Below the pieces are notes generated by a model. That model saw nothing but the letters and a program-made list of their open reading frames with translations. It had not been told where the DNA came from and did not search any database. From positions 1-5,282 of the forward strand of contig DMTG01000018.1 of assembly GCA_003477345.1 (NCBI GenBank): 5,282 bases of DNA, in the 5' to 3' direction. The stretch's first letter is position 1. Each line of letters starts with the position of its first letter. Both the position numbers and the translations under genes were made by a program. Positions 5,255 to 5,282 of the stretch are shown here, one piece after another. The DNA comes from Succinivibrionaceae bacterium. Its GTDB lineage: Bacteria > Pseudomonadota > Gammaproteobacteria > Enterobacterales > Succinivibrionaceae.

Positions 5255-5282
5255 GTACTTTTTTTAATTTTTTTCAAAAAAA

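Overview
The flagellin and the sugar-phosphate isomerase point to a Gram-negative, flagellated bacterium, probably a gammaproteobacterium. The flagellin has typical gammaproteobacterial N- and C-terminal blocks. An anaerobic, AT-rich lineage such as the Succinivibrionaceae is my guess, not something the window proves. Every convincing gene is on the minus strand, so transcription runs from high to low coordinates.

Layout in order of transcription. (1) Positions 5163-5282 are the flagellin leader, with a strong Shine-Dalgarno and a plausible sigma-28 promoter. (2) A short flagellin (312 aa, 5162-4224) is followed by a GC-rich 3' UTR hairpin and a clear intrinsic terminator. (3) An AT-rich spacer of about 230 bp holds a weak promoter candidate and a dyad. 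(4) A small capless HAD phosphatase (3912-3538) lies 60 bp ahead of a divergent two-domain protein (3477-2323), probably a GT-B glycosyltransferase; they look like one operon. (5) A 400-bp spacer without a convincing gene has a dense cluster of GATC sites, an AT-only inverted repeat and a promoter candidate. (6) A 500-aa fusion of a sugar-phosphate nucleotidyltransferase and an APH/choline-kinase-like phosphotransferase (1881-379) is tightly coupled to the 5' part of a KpsF/KdsD-type arabinose-5-phosphate isomerase (377 to the window edge).

The non-flagellin genes together supply an isomerase, a kinase, a nucleotidyltransferase, a phosphatase and a probable glycosyltransferase. These are the enzyme classes needed to make and transfer an NDP-activated sugar or polyol phosphate, in the style of the GmhA/HddA/GmhB/HddC heptose route. 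Next to a flagellin, flagellin glycosylation is the attractive reading. A capsule or LPS role is equally compatible with the families. The sugar genes look more AT-rich than the flagellin, which fits an exchangeable glycan island beside a conserved flagellar gene.

The observations most worth checking are the flagellin 3' UTR hairpin, whose loop is perfectly complementary over 8 nt to the flagellin's own Shine-Dalgarno; the GATC cluster between the two sugar operons; the kinase-nucleotidyltransferase fusion and its implied pathway; and three cysteines in the flagellin.
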